Shown piece by piece: positions 1 to 7,129 of a stretch of 44,080 nucleotides of DNA (the first letter of the stretch is position 1; every line of letters starts with the position of its first letter). The stretch comes from DATGMP01 sp035293565 (GTDB taxonomy: Bacteria; Pseudomonadota; Alphaproteobacteria; BOG-932; Roseiterribacteraceae), in assembly GCA_035293565.1 (NCBI GenBank), contig DATGMP010000078.1:1-44080 (forward strand). Direction: 5' to 3'. The position numbers were made by a program, and so were the translations under genes. The notes beneath the pieces are model-generated. The model saw nothing but the letters and a program-made list of their open reading frames with translations, had not been told where the DNA came from and searched no databases.

Positions 1-897
1 GATCCAGTTCAGCACATAAGTGGCGATGACGACGGCGAGGAGCCGCTCGCGCCCGCCGATCGCCACCCAGATGACCGGCAGCGCCGCGGGAACGAGGCCG
101 AGCTGCGATGGCGTGATGTAGTTCCCCCACTGCACATAGAGTAGGCCGCTCAGGCCGGCGAGCACGGCCGCGAGCACGAAGACTCCGAGCTGATGCAGGC
201 GGATGTCGTAGCCGAGGAGCTCGGTGCGCAGCACATCCTCGCGGATGGCGAGGAGAACCTTGCCGGCATGCGCGTTGGCCAGTATCCGGCAGCCGAAATA
301 GGTGACGAGGGTGATGACAAGTGCCAGATAGTAGAAGGCATAGCCGGAGAAGATGAGATGTCCGAGCTGAAATGACGGTATGCCTGTCATGCCGTTATAG
401 CCGCCGAGCTGGACATGACCGATCCGCCATTGATAACCCGCGGTCTGTCCGAGGAAGGTCTCCAGCAGCAAGGTGAAAACAAGGGTGAGGATCGGGATGA
501 TCCAGGCCTGGACCCGGCCATAGAAGACGAAATAGCCGAACACGGCGCCGACGGCGGCGGCAAGGGCGAGACCGGCCGCCGAGCCGATCACCGGCGCCCA
601 CGGGCTGGGCGCGAGATTGCCGGCGACGACTCCATAGGTGTAGCCGGCGATGCCGAAATAGGCGACCTGCCCGAAACTGAGCACGCCGCTATAGCCCCAG
701 AGCAGCGAAAGGCCGAGCGCCATCGGCACGTTGAGGAGGTAGTAGGCGACGTTGTAGGCCTCAAACTCCGTCGCCTCGAGGGGCAGCAGCGCGAAGACGG
801 CAATGACGGCGAGCGCCGGTCCCCAGAACCATGGCGTGCGGCCGATATCTTCTCGGCCATTGATCAGCCGCCACAGGCCGGCCGCGGCCGCGGTCAC
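1..897 (-). CDS. urtC: UrtC-like (LivM-type) ABC transporter permease, partial
   Basis: Inner-membrane permease of the hydrophobic amino-acid/amide (HAAT) ABC family, probably for urea or short-chain amides given the amiC/amiR genes in the same operon. The reading frame is open from the left edge for 299 codons, so the C-terminus is missing. It starts with GTG at 897, and the GTG overlaps the TGA stop of the upstream permease (GTGA), the usual translational coupling in these operons. Hydrophobic segments alternate through the whole length. The LivM/UrtC-type signature LLWGYSGVLSFGQVAYFGIAG lies near residue 66. The frame has no internal stop. The family is secure; urea versus amide specificity is inference. 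Confidence 0.88.
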   Translation of the reverse strand, partial: MTAAAAGLWRLINGREDIGRTPWFWGPALAVIAVFALLPLEATEFEAYNVAYYLLNVPMALGLSLLWGYSGVLSFGQVAYFGIAGYTYGVVAGNLAPSPWAPVIGSAAGLALAAAVGAVFGYFVFYGRVQAWIIPILTLVFTLLLETFLGQTAGYQWRIGHVQLGGYNGMTGIPSFQLGHLIFSGYAFYYLALVITLVTYFGCRILANAHAGKVLLAIREDVLRTELLGYDIRLHQLGVFVLAAVLAGLSGLLYVQWGNYITPSQLGLVPAALPVIWVAIGGRERLLAVVIATYVLNWI

Positions 898-1784
898 AGA
901 CCGCTCCGCCGCTCGGCCAGGCGCTGGAGCTGCGCCGAGATGCCGTCGGGCATCAGCCGGATCACGATCAACGCCGCGAGCAGCAGCGCGACGGTGCCGA
1001 GGAACGCGCCAAGGAGGAGGCCCACCGGCGTTTTGACGATCGAGAGAAGCAGGCTGCTGCCGACCGCGCCGGCAAGGACATTGGCGCCGCCGCCCACGAC
1101 CACGGTGATGAAGGCGGGCGCCACGAATTGCTGACCCATCAATGGCGCGATCGAGGTGGTGGGTGCCAGCAGCGCGCCGCTGGCGCCGGCGAGCCCGGCG
1201 CCGAGCGCGAAGGTCAGCATGTAGACGAGATCGGTGTTGACGCCCAAGGCGAGCGCCATCGCCGGATTCTGCATCGTCGCGCGCGCCATGAGGCCGAAGG
1301 CCGTGCGGTTGTACACCCACCAGAGGGCGATGACGATCGCGGCGGAGACCACCATCAGAATGATCCAATAGACCGAGAAGGAATATCCGCCGATGGCGAA
1401 GGAGCCACCGGGGATGCCGATCGCCGGCATGAACGGGCCGAACAGGATGAGCGTGCCTTGCCCCATGATGAGGCTGATGCCCCAGGTGACGACGAGCGCA
1501 CCCAGCTCGCGGCCATAGAAGCGGCGGACGACGAGGCGCTCGAGAATCGCGCCGAAGATCGCGACGACGACGAATCCCAGAATGATCGCCAGGGGGAACG
1601 GAACGCCGCGATGGAAGGCGATCGTCGCCGTATAAGCGCCCATCATCATCAACTCGCCATGGGCGAGATTGATGATGTTCATCATGCCGAGGATGACAAT
1701 GAGGCCGATCGCGGCGATCAGCAGAAACGCGGCATTCGTGCCGAACTGGTAGAGGATGCTCGCGATGAGCCCAACCGTGTTCAT
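894..1784 (-). CDS. urtB: UrtB-like (LivH-type) ABC transporter permease
   Basis: Integral-membrane permease, first of the pair with the downstream UrtC-like protein. At 296 residues it has the usual length of UrtB/LivH proteins without the long periplasmic N-terminal domain that some UrtB proteins carry. About eight hydrophobic segments are visible, with the family motif MMNIINLAHGELMMMGAY near residues 34-51 and an EAA-like cytoplasmic loop (residues about 195-212, GLMARATMQNPAMALALG). No strong ribosome-binding site precedes the ATG at 1784. The gene follows the binding-protein gene after a 167-base gap that contains a strong stem-loop. No ATPase genes are visible; they presumably lie beyond the left edge. 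Confidence 0.9.
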   Translation of the reverse strand: MNTVGLIASILYQFGTNAAFLLIAAIGLIVILGMMNIINLAHGELMMMGAYTATIAFHRGVPFPLAIILGFVVVAIFGAILERLVVRRFYGRELGALVVTWGISLIMGQGTLILFGPFMPAIGIPGGSFAIGGYSFSVYWIILMVVSAAIVIALWWVYNRTAFGLMARATMQNPAMALALGVNTDLVYMLTFALGAGLAGASGALLAPTTSIAPLMGQQFVAPAFITVVVGGGANVLAGAVGSSLLLSIVKTPVGLLLGAFLGTVALLLAALIVIRLMPDGISAQLQRLAERRSGL

Positions 1785-1847
1785 GGCGCGGCAGCCGCGA
1801 CGATGTCCGGCATCATGGATGGTTCATGCGACCGCGACCGACGATCG

Positions 1848-1907
1848 GCGCCCCCGTCCCGCTTCCTCTCCGCCGGCGGACGGAGAGGAAGAGGCAAGCG
1901 GGGGTGC
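1848..1907 (-). promoter_or_regulatory. intercistronic stem-loop between binding protein and permease genes
   Basis: An inverted repeat pairs 1862-1872 (cttcctctccg) with 1881-1891 (cggagaggaag). It extends outward, with interruptions, to 1848-1856 pairing with 1899-1907. There is no T-run, so it is unlikely to be a strong terminator. Stem-loops at this position in other binding-protein transporters stabilise the upstream mRNA or attenuate, giving more binding protein than permease. That role is inferred here. Confidence 0.6.
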
Positions 1908-1951
1908 CCGAGGGACTCTCGATAACGGCCAACAATTTCCCGCAGCGGCAT

Positions 1952-3535
1952 CTAAGCTTTCTTCGGCGCCGTCGATTTGCCCTTTACGAACATCGAGAAG
2001 AACGGGTCCTCATCGGGCGTGTACTGTTTGTATTCCGGGTTGCGAATGAGATTGACGCCCAAGCGTTGCAGCCACCAGGCAGGAATCATCGGCCACTCGC
2101 GCACGAAGCTGACATTGTGCTGCTCGTCGGCCACGGCGAGGCGGATGAAATGCGCGCAGTGATGCGTTCCCGGCTCGAGGAAGACCGCGCCTTCCGGAGC
2201 CTCGATGAACCAGCCCGATTCGAGCGCCTTCTTCACCGTCTGCTGGTCGGTCGTACCGGCGAGACGAACCGCCTTGGCGTAGAGATGCATGGTGAAATAG
2301 GTGTTCTGCGCCATCTCGCCGATGAACTGGTCGTTCGGGAACATCGCCATCCAGCGCTTGACGAAGGCGCGGTTGCGGTTCGTCGGCACCTCCATCTGGT
2401 ATTGGATGGCGTTGTGCATGCCGGCAAGCGCCGGCGGCGCAAAGCGCTTGTGCTCGTATCCCTGCGCCATGTTGACAGTGGACACCATTGGCAGGCGGAG
2501 GCCGGCCGCCGCCGCTTGCGGATAGTAATTATGCTGGTTCTGGCCGACCAGCAGGGTCATCACCCAGTCCGGCTTCGCTTGCTGGATGCGGGCGATGACT
2601 TGAGAGAACTCGGAAACGGAAAGCGGGATGAACTCCTCGCCGATGATCTTGCCGCCGACCAGCGGCGCAAAGGCGCGGGTCCAGGCGGCGGTGAGCTGGC
2701 CGAAATTGTAGTCCGCGGCGATGGTGTAGCCGTTCGGCCCGTACTTCTCGACCATGTACTGGACGCCAGGGATCACCTGCTGCTCGCAAACCGGGCCGGT
2801 GCAAAACGTGTTCGCATCGGCGACGCCGCCTTCATACTGGTTCGTATAGAAATAGAGCTGCTTCGCCTGGTCGACGATCGGCCGGATCGCCTCGCGCTCG
2901 GCGCTGGCGAAGCCCGCCACCAGCACATCCACCTTGTCCTGCTGGATGAGCCGCCGCGCGAGCTGCTGCCAGAGCGCGTTGTTGCTCTGGCCGTCGAGCG
3001 AGACGAGCTGCGCCTCGCGGCCGAGGATGCCCTTGTCGCCGGAATCGATCAGCACGTCTTCGTCCTCGGCGAACACCACGTCCTTGTTGCTCTTGGCGCC
3101 GCCATCATTGACCACGGCGAGGCTCGTGCCCTCTTTGCTGATCACCGGCGGCTTCGCGGCGAATTGCGCCTCGGCACCCAGTCCGCCGGCACCGATAGGC
3201 CCGCCCTTCAGCGTCTTGCCCTCGTTGATCTCCTTCACGGCGAGCTGCGCCGCGTGCAGCTTCTGAATGCCGTAGACAGCGAGATTGCCCGAATAATCCT
3301 CGATGAAGCCCATCTTCACCGGCGCCCCTTCACCGGCCGCGTAAAGCGGGTTGACGCGGGAGAGGACCGTCGCCGCGGCGACCGCCGCTCCCGCTCCTTG
3401 CATGACCGTCCGCCGATCGATCGCCGGCCCGGAAGAGAGTGGCGAGCTTTCTCCGGCGGACGCGCCGGTCTCTGTCCTCTCCCCCCGCTCCATATCGGTC
3501 CTCACGCCGGTCTTGCTCGGCATCTCCGTGCTCAT
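1952..3535 (-). CDS. UrtA/AmiC-type substrate-binding protein with a 62-residue insertion
   Basis: Periplasmic binding protein (Peripla_BP_5 type, the family of UrtA, FmdD and AmiC) that would deliver urea or amides to the permeases encoded downstream. The 527-residue product is longer than the usual ~400. A Tat-type signal starts with the twin arginine at residues 41-42, followed by a hydrophobic stretch to about residue 57. Residues 107-168 form an insertion rich in Gly, Ala and Asp/Glu between the first helix and the strand that normally follow directly (EIN..GG.LGR). Family landmarks include the TLYFYTNQYEGG-like stretch near 235-245 and ADYNFGQLTAAW near 275-286. An AGGGAGGAAA ribosome-binding site precedes the ATG at 3535. 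It is in the same operon as amiC and amiR upstream. Confidence 0.9.
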   Translation of the reverse strand: MSTEMPSKTGVRTDMERGERTETGASAGESSPLSSGPAIDRRTVMQGAGAAVAAATVLSRVNPLYAAGEGAPVKMGFIEDYSGNLAVYGIQKLHAAQLAVKEINEGKTLKGGPIGAGGLGAEAQFAAKPPVISKEGTSLAVVNDGGAKSNKDVVFAEDEDVLIDSGDKGILGREAQLVSLDGQSNNALWQQLARRLIQQDKVDVLVAGFASAEREAIRPIVDQAKQLYFYTNQYEGGVADANTFCTGPVCEQQVIPGVQYMVEKYGPNGYTIAADYNFGQLTAAWTRAFAPLVGGKIIGEEFIPLSVSEFSQVIARIQQAKPDWVMTLLVGQNQHNYYPQAAAAGLRLPMVSTVNMAQGYEHKRFAPPALAGMHNAIQYQMEVPTNRNRAFVKRWMAMFPNDQFIGEMAQNTYFTMHLYAKAVRLAGTTDQQTVKKALESGWFIEAPEGAVFLEPGTHHCAHFIRLAVADEQHNVSFVREWPMIPAWWLQRLGVNLIRNPEYKQYTPDEDPFFSMFVKGKSTAPKKA

Positions 3536-3574
3536 CGCTCTTTCCTCCCTGATCTTCGAGTTCCCGTCGTCGAC

Positions 3575-4207
3575 TCAACCTCCAGATCCTCCCCCCGAAA
3601 GCCGTTCGACCAGCTTCGGTCGGCTTTTCGCCTGGGGCAGCCATTTGCCGTCGAGCACCAGCGCGCTCATGGCTTCCAGTGGTACGCGCCGGCGCATGCT
3701 TTCCGTGCGCAACAGGCGAAGCGCGGCGTCGGCGGCCAGGTCGCAGCGCTTCATCAGCGTCGCCGCCGCGAGCAGGACGGCGTTGCGCCCGTCGAGCCGC
3801 GCCTGAAGGCGCAAGAGCTGCGCTTTCCGGGCTTGCCTTTGCGCGAAGCTGTGAAAGGCGATGGAAAGCGCACTGAATACGCCGGTCGAGCCGACCGGCT
3901 TCAGCAGATAGGCCGCCGGCTCTTGCTCGAGCGTCCATTCGATGCGGCCGGGCGCTTCGGAACCGAGCAGCGCGATGAGCGGCAGCGGCGGCGCGCCGGC
4001 ATCCCATGCGAACAGGCCATCGAAGCCGAGGTCCGAATCGAAGAACAGCACATCGGCTTCCGACGCGCGTACGCGTTCCGCCGGCCAGCGGACGCGGACG
4101 TCGATTCCGAGCCGCTCGAGCTGCTCGACAATCGCCGCCTGGTTGCGATCAGCGCGATGGAGCACCAGCGCCCGTCGGCCGCGGAAGTTCGGGATCCTCA
4201 TCGTCAT
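3575..4207 (-). CDS. amiR: AmiR-like ANTAR-domain transcription antiterminator
   Basis: RNA-binding antitermination regulator of 210 residues. The N-terminal ~120 residues form a receiver-like domain (RRALVLHRADRNQ near the start, LFFDSD about residues 53-58). The C-terminal ~70 residues fit an ANTAR three-helix domain (from about 125, with ALRLLRTESMRRRVPLEAM near 162-180). In Pseudomonas, AmiR binds AmiC until an amide releases it and then prevents termination in the amidase leader RNA. The ATG overlaps the TGA of the upstream amiC-like gene (ATGA), so the sensor and effector are co-translated as in the classic pair. A leader with a terminator-like hairpin precedes amiC and is the obvious target. 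Confidence 0.85.
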   Translation of the reverse strand: MTMRIPNFRGRRALVLHRADRNQAAIVEQLERLGIDVRVRWPAERVRASEADVLFFDSDLGFDGLFAWDAGAPPLPLIALLGSEAPGRIEWTLEQEPAAYLLKPVGSTGVFSALSIAFHSFAQRQARKAQLLRLQARLDGRNAVLLAAATLMKRCDLAADAALRLLRTESMRRRVPLEAMSALVLDGKWLPQAKSRPKLVERLSGGGSGG

Positions 4208-5427
4208 GTCGGGACCACTCTCAGCCGGGTGGGACGGTCGCCGCGCGCATCCGCACCGGCGGGGCTGTCACCTTTCCGCGCGATCGAGCTCGCGTCGAGC
4301 CAGACGAGATAAGGGTCCGGCTTCACCGGCTGCTCGCCGCGCCAGATCACATCGAACTGGCCATCGCTGCGCGAGACGCCGAGAGCGGGGGTGAGGAAGC
4401 TGTGATTGTTCTCGGGATCGATCCAGACCGGTCCCTGCGGCGCGTCGAGGCGACAGCGATAGACCGCCGTTTTCACCTCTTCAACGTCGCTCGACCCGCA
4501 GGCGCGGATGGCATTGGCCAGCAGGATGACCGCGACATAAGACGCTTCTGCATCCGCCGACGTCACCTTGTCGGCGCCGAAGCGCGCGCGATATTTCGCC
4601 ACGAACGCATGGTTGCGGGGCAGGTCGATGCTCTGGAAATAGACGCTCGAGGCGATGTGACCGGCGGCGGCGGTGCCGCCGATCGACAGAAGTTCCGGCT
4701 CGGAGAGGCTGCAACTCGTGACCGGAATCCGCTCGGGGCCGAGGGACCGGTCCTCCGCCGCGGCGGCGGCATAGGCGCGATAGAAGGCGTAGCTCGACTC
4801 GCCGATCAGCGTATTGAAGATGAAGCCGGGCCGCGTCGCGCGGATCTCGCGGATGAAGTGGCCGAGATCCGTCGATCCCACCGGCACATACTTCTCGGAC
4901 ACCACCGTTCCGCCATTGGCCTGGACGATCTCGCGCAGGATGCGGTTGTTCTCCCAGGCCCATATGTAGTTGGAGCCGATGCAATAGACCCTGCCGCCGC
5001 GCTCCTGCAGCATGTACTGGAGCAGCGGGACGATGTGCTGATTCGGCGATGCCCCCGTGTAGATCACATTGCCGCTGCTCTCGAACCCCTCGTAATGGGA
5101 GGGATACCAAAGAAGGGCTTCGAACTTCTCGAAAGCCGGGATCACCTCCTTGCGGCTGGAAGAGGTGTAGCAGCCGACGATGTGGCGCGCCGGTTGGCCC
5201 GATCGACCGCGCAGGATGTCCTCGCAAGCGGCGCCATAGGCGGCCGTGTCGCCGCCCGGATCCCGCAGGAGCGGATCGAACCGGAAGCCGTAAGCGGGAT
5301 CGTCGGCGATATCCTCGAGCGCCAGAAGAACACCATTGAGCATCTCCTGCCCGACGGTGCGATAGGAACCCGTCGTCGAGAAGACGACCCCCAGCGGTAT
5401 CGTGACATGAGCCGAGCGCGGCACCAT
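4204..5427 (-). CDS. amiC: AmiC-like amide sensor (cytoplasmic binding-protein fold)
   Basis: Ligand-sensing negative regulator of the AmiC/NspR family, 407 residues, with the same fold as periplasmic binding proteins. It has no signal peptide, consistent with cytoplasmic action. The sequence opens with the first beta strand (IPLGVVFSTTGSYR, about residues 10-23), and the family stretch LWYPSHYEGFESS lies near 112-124. I chose the ATG at 5427, which follows GGGAGGAAGG at good spacing. A TTG eight codons upstream (5451) is in frame but has no good ribosome-binding site. The gene is followed by amiR with a 4-base overlap. Ligand binding would release AmiR to read through the leader terminator; this is inferred from the Pseudomonas system. 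Confidence 0.86.
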   Translation of the reverse strand: MVPRSAHVTIPLGVVFSTTGSYRTVGQEMLNGVLLALEDIADDPAYGFRFDPLLRDPGGDTAAYGAACEDILRGRSGQPARHIVGCYTSSSRKEVIPAFEKFEALLWYPSHYEGFESSGNVIYTGASPNQHIVPLLQYMLQERGGRVYCIGSNYIWAWENNRILREIVQANGGTVVSEKYVPVGSTDLGHFIREIRATRPGFIFNTLIGESSYAFYRAYAAAAAEDRSLGPERIPVTSCSLSEPELLSIGGTAAAGHIASSVYFQSIDLPRNHAFVAKYRARFGADKVTSADAEASYVAVILLANAIRACGSSDVEEVKTAVYRCRLDAPQGPVWIDPENNHSFLTPALGVSRSDGQFDVIWRGEQPVKPDPYLVWLDASSIARKGDSPAGADARGDRPTRLRVVPT

Positions 5428-5456
5428 CAACGGCCTTCCTCCCGGACCCAAAACGG

Positions 5457-5492
5457 AAAACGCTCTCGCAGGCCACTCAGGCCTCGAGAGCG
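5457..5492 (-). terminator. terminator-like hairpin in the amiC leader (antitermination target)
   Basis: Read on the minus strand, a near-perfect stem pairs 5484-5492 (cgctctcg) with 5461-5468 (cgagagcg). It continues through AGGCC/GGCCT around a TGAGT loop and is followed directly by TTTT and then CCGTTTT. It lies 30 bases before the amiC start codon, inside the leader rather than at a gene end, so it would abort transcription of the operon unless relieved. AmiR encoded in the same operon is the natural candidate to relieve it. Confidence 0.75.
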
Positions 5493-5510
5493 CTTTTGCT
5501 CATCACTTGC

Positions 5511-5531
5511 GCCGGAGATTGCGGCTCCGGC
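5511..5531 (-). promoter_or_regulatory. upstream leader hairpin (possible ANTAR recognition stem)
   Basis: A perfect 7-bp stem, gccggag with ctccggc, closes a 7-base loop (CCGCAAT on the minus strand), 18 bases upstream of the terminator hairpin. ANTAR proteins bind tandem hairpins of which the second overlaps the terminator, and this layout fits. The loop is not the canonical hexaloop with A at position 1 and G at position 4, so the recognition detail is uncertain. Confidence 0.5.
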
Positions 5532-5557
5532 TAACTCATATTCGGATAGTTGAGACT

Positions 5558-5586
5558 ATGCTCCTCCGTGCCCGATGTCGAGTCAA
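5558..5586 (-). promoter_or_regulatory. candidate promoter of the amiC operon
   Basis: On the minus strand TTGACT (5586-5581) is followed after 17 bases by GAGCAT (5563-5558). The -35 is good and the -10 poor (3 of 6 to TATAAT). It sits upstream of both leader hairpins, which would put the leader at about 120 bases. The rest of 5587-5730 shows nothing further that I can support. Confidence 0.35.
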
Positions 5587-5730
5587 GCTTTTTCCGGCCG
5601 GCGCCGTCAGCTCGTGGTCTCTCCGTCTTTCGCCATCCGCGCGTCGCCGCGTCGTGAGAGGTTCGCGCGCGATCGCCGGCTCCAAAACGCGTTCATGTCA
5701 TGAATGGATTGCTCCTGGAGACCGCCAATC

Positions 5731-5946
5731 ATGACTAAGGAGTTCAAAGTCGGTGATCACGTGAGCTGGAACTCGGAAGCCGGACGCGTCCGCGGCAGGA
5801 TCATCAAGGTGCATAGGAAGGATGTGAACTATAAGGGATATACGCATCACGCCAGCGCCGATGATCCGCAGTACGAAATCCAGAGCGACAAGAGCGACCA
5901 CATCGCGATGCACAAAGGCTCGGCCCTGAAAAAGGAACGGCCCTGA
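5731..5946 (+). CDS. DUF2945 (HVA1/Tudor-like) small stress-associated protein
   Basis: A 71-residue protein opening with FKVGDHVSWNSEAGRVRG and continuing with a hydrophilic, His- and Asp-rich stretch. This is the pattern of the DUF2945/hypervirulence-associated small beta-barrel family, common in alphaproteobacteria. Molecular function is unknown; many family members sit among general-stress genes. GGAG lies about 10 bases before the ATG. It is a single gene, divergent from the amiC operon, with about 300 bases between them that also hold the amiC leader. I found no EcfG-type promoter motif in front of it. Confidence 0.82.
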   Translation: MTKEFKVGDHVSWNSEAGRVRGRIIKVHRKDVNYKGYTHHASADDPQYEIQSDKSDHIAMHKGSALKKERP

Positions 5947-5998
5947 TCTCGCCGGACCGCAGCGCTCGCCGACCGTGGCGCCGGCAGAGTGCCCGGCT

Positions 5999-6172
5999 TC
6001 AGGGGCTGGCGAACTCGATGTTGCCCAGCACGAGCGGCCCGATCTCGTGACGCAGCACCGAGCCGAAGCAGACGGCGAGCGCGAGGAGGATGGCGATGAA
6101 GGTAAGAGCGCTGTCGAGCTCCTTGCCACGATTGTTACGGGCCGCGATGATGCGGGATGTCGGTCGGCGCAT
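5999..6172 (-). CDS. small single-pass membrane protein, unknown
   Basis: A 57-residue peptide with a basic N-terminus (MRRPTSRIIAARNNRGKE), one hydrophobic segment at about residues 21-39 (SALTFIAILLALAVCFGSV) and a short C-terminal tail, so probably a single-pass inner-membrane protein with the N-terminus inside. The ATG at 6172 follows AAGGGGAG at good spacing. An in-frame ATG ten codons further upstream has no such site. I do not recognise a family. Confidence 0.5.
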   Translation of the reverse strand: MRRPTSRIIAARNNRGKELDSALTFIAILLALAVCFGSVLRHEIGPLVLGNIEFASP

Positions 6173-6300
6173 GAGACTCCCCTTCGCTTGAGGTGTCATC
6201 ACGCTAGACCAAGCACTCGGGGCCGCCTGTGGAGCGGTTCACACGAATTCGATTTTCTCGACCCGCGAGCAACGACGGCATCGAGCCGCGCGGGCTGCTG

Positions 6301-6501
6301 CTAGGCGAAATCCCCGTAGAGGTCTTCGGGATCAGCATCCCGCGAACTCCGCAAATCGCGTGCCGTCGCCAGCGCCAGGGTGACGCTCAGCACGTCCAAA
6401 TAGTTCGGCAACACCAACTCGCCGGCCAATTGGCCGTTCAGCGGCTCGTGAGATGCTTGCCCGTGCCTGCGGATCGCCGGTTGCGGAACCTCAATTTTCA
6501 T
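6301..6501 (-). CDS. small hypothetical protein
   Basis: A 66-residue, soluble-looking protein with no membrane segment or signal. The centre is mildly hydrophobic and helix-like (LVLPNYLDVLSVTLALATARDL, shown here only to describe residues about 30-50) and the C-terminus is acidic (SSRDADPEDLYGDFA). GGGAGG sits 6 bases before the ATG, which is the main support for a real gene. I do not recognise the family and assign no function. Confidence 0.5.
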   Translation of the reverse strand: MKIEVPQPAIRRHGQASHEPLNGQLAGELVLPNYLDVLSVTLALATARDLRSSRDADPEDLYGDFA

Positions 6502-6602
6502 GGCTGCCTCCCTGCCCGTTGAAGGGTGGCATAACCACGGGTTGCGGGCATCGACTAATGTGAATCATTTTGTAACACGGGACCTGCGGCCGGGACCGCC
6601 TC

Positions 6603-7103
6603 TTAGAGGCAGTAGAAGTCGAGCAGCGTCGGGATGCGGTCGTTCAGCAGGATGACTTTCTTGCGGGCGATTGCCCAGCCGTCGCCGGTGCGGCGCAGGT
6701 GGTGTTCGTAGCGGCCGAAGAGCACTGTCTGCTTGTGGTCCTTTGGATGGTAGAGGTGGACCGTCCAGGTCGAGAATGCCGCGATCGCCTCCGGCGTCTT
6801 CGGCTCGACGATGACATTGCCCACGAGATGCGCCGTGCGCGGCAGCGGCAGGGTCGTGACCGATTTGCCGGATCGCACACGGATGACCCGTTCTTCGAGG
6901 CCGCGTCGGCTCGAATAGTAGAAGAGCGACAATTCGCGGTCCGGGTTCTCCGTCGGCTGATGCTCGCCTTTCCAGGCGGGAACCCAGAACTCGGCGTCCG
7001 GCAGGTAAAGCGCGAGCCAGGCGTCCCACGCCTGCCGGTCGAGGTGGAGCGCCTCGCGATAGAGCAGTTCCGCCGCTTCGGCCGTTATTCTCGAATCGCT
7101 CAT
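6603..7103 (-). CDS. aromatic-ring-hydroxylating dioxygenase beta subunit
   Basis: Small (beta) subunit of a Rieske non-haem iron dioxygenase, a cone-shaped SnoaL/NTF2-fold protein of 166 residues, which is the usual family length. Family features include an N-terminal helix with the E-A-x-x-L-D pattern (YREALHLDRQAWDAWLALYL, about 15-34), then DAEFWVPAW, and a C-terminal ARKKVILLNDRIPTLLDFY that matches the family's conserved end. I chose the ATG at 7103 because GGGGAGGG precedes it. An upstream in-frame ATG would overlap the preceding gene. It lies 26 bases after the binding-protein gene and on the opposite strand from its alpha subunit at 8317, so the enzyme is encoded on both arms of a divergent promoter. 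Confidence 0.88.
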   Translation of the reverse strand: MSDSRITAEAAELLYREALHLDRQAWDAWLALYLPDAEFWVPAWKGEHQPTENPDRELSLFYYSSRRGLEERVIRVRSGKSVTTLPLPRTAHLVGNVIVEPKTPEAIAAFSTWTVHLYHPKDHKQTVLFGRYEHHLRRTGDGWAIARKKVILLNDRIPTLLDFYCL

Positions 7104-7129
7104 CGCCCTCCCCGTGTCCGTGCCATCCT

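Noticed and set aside
1826..4312. Very long plus-strand open frame (828 codons) opposite the binding-protein and amiR genes
   Set aside because: It is the antisense of well-recognised genes, very rich in Arg, His and Asp, has no recognisable domain, and arises from GC-rich codon bias.
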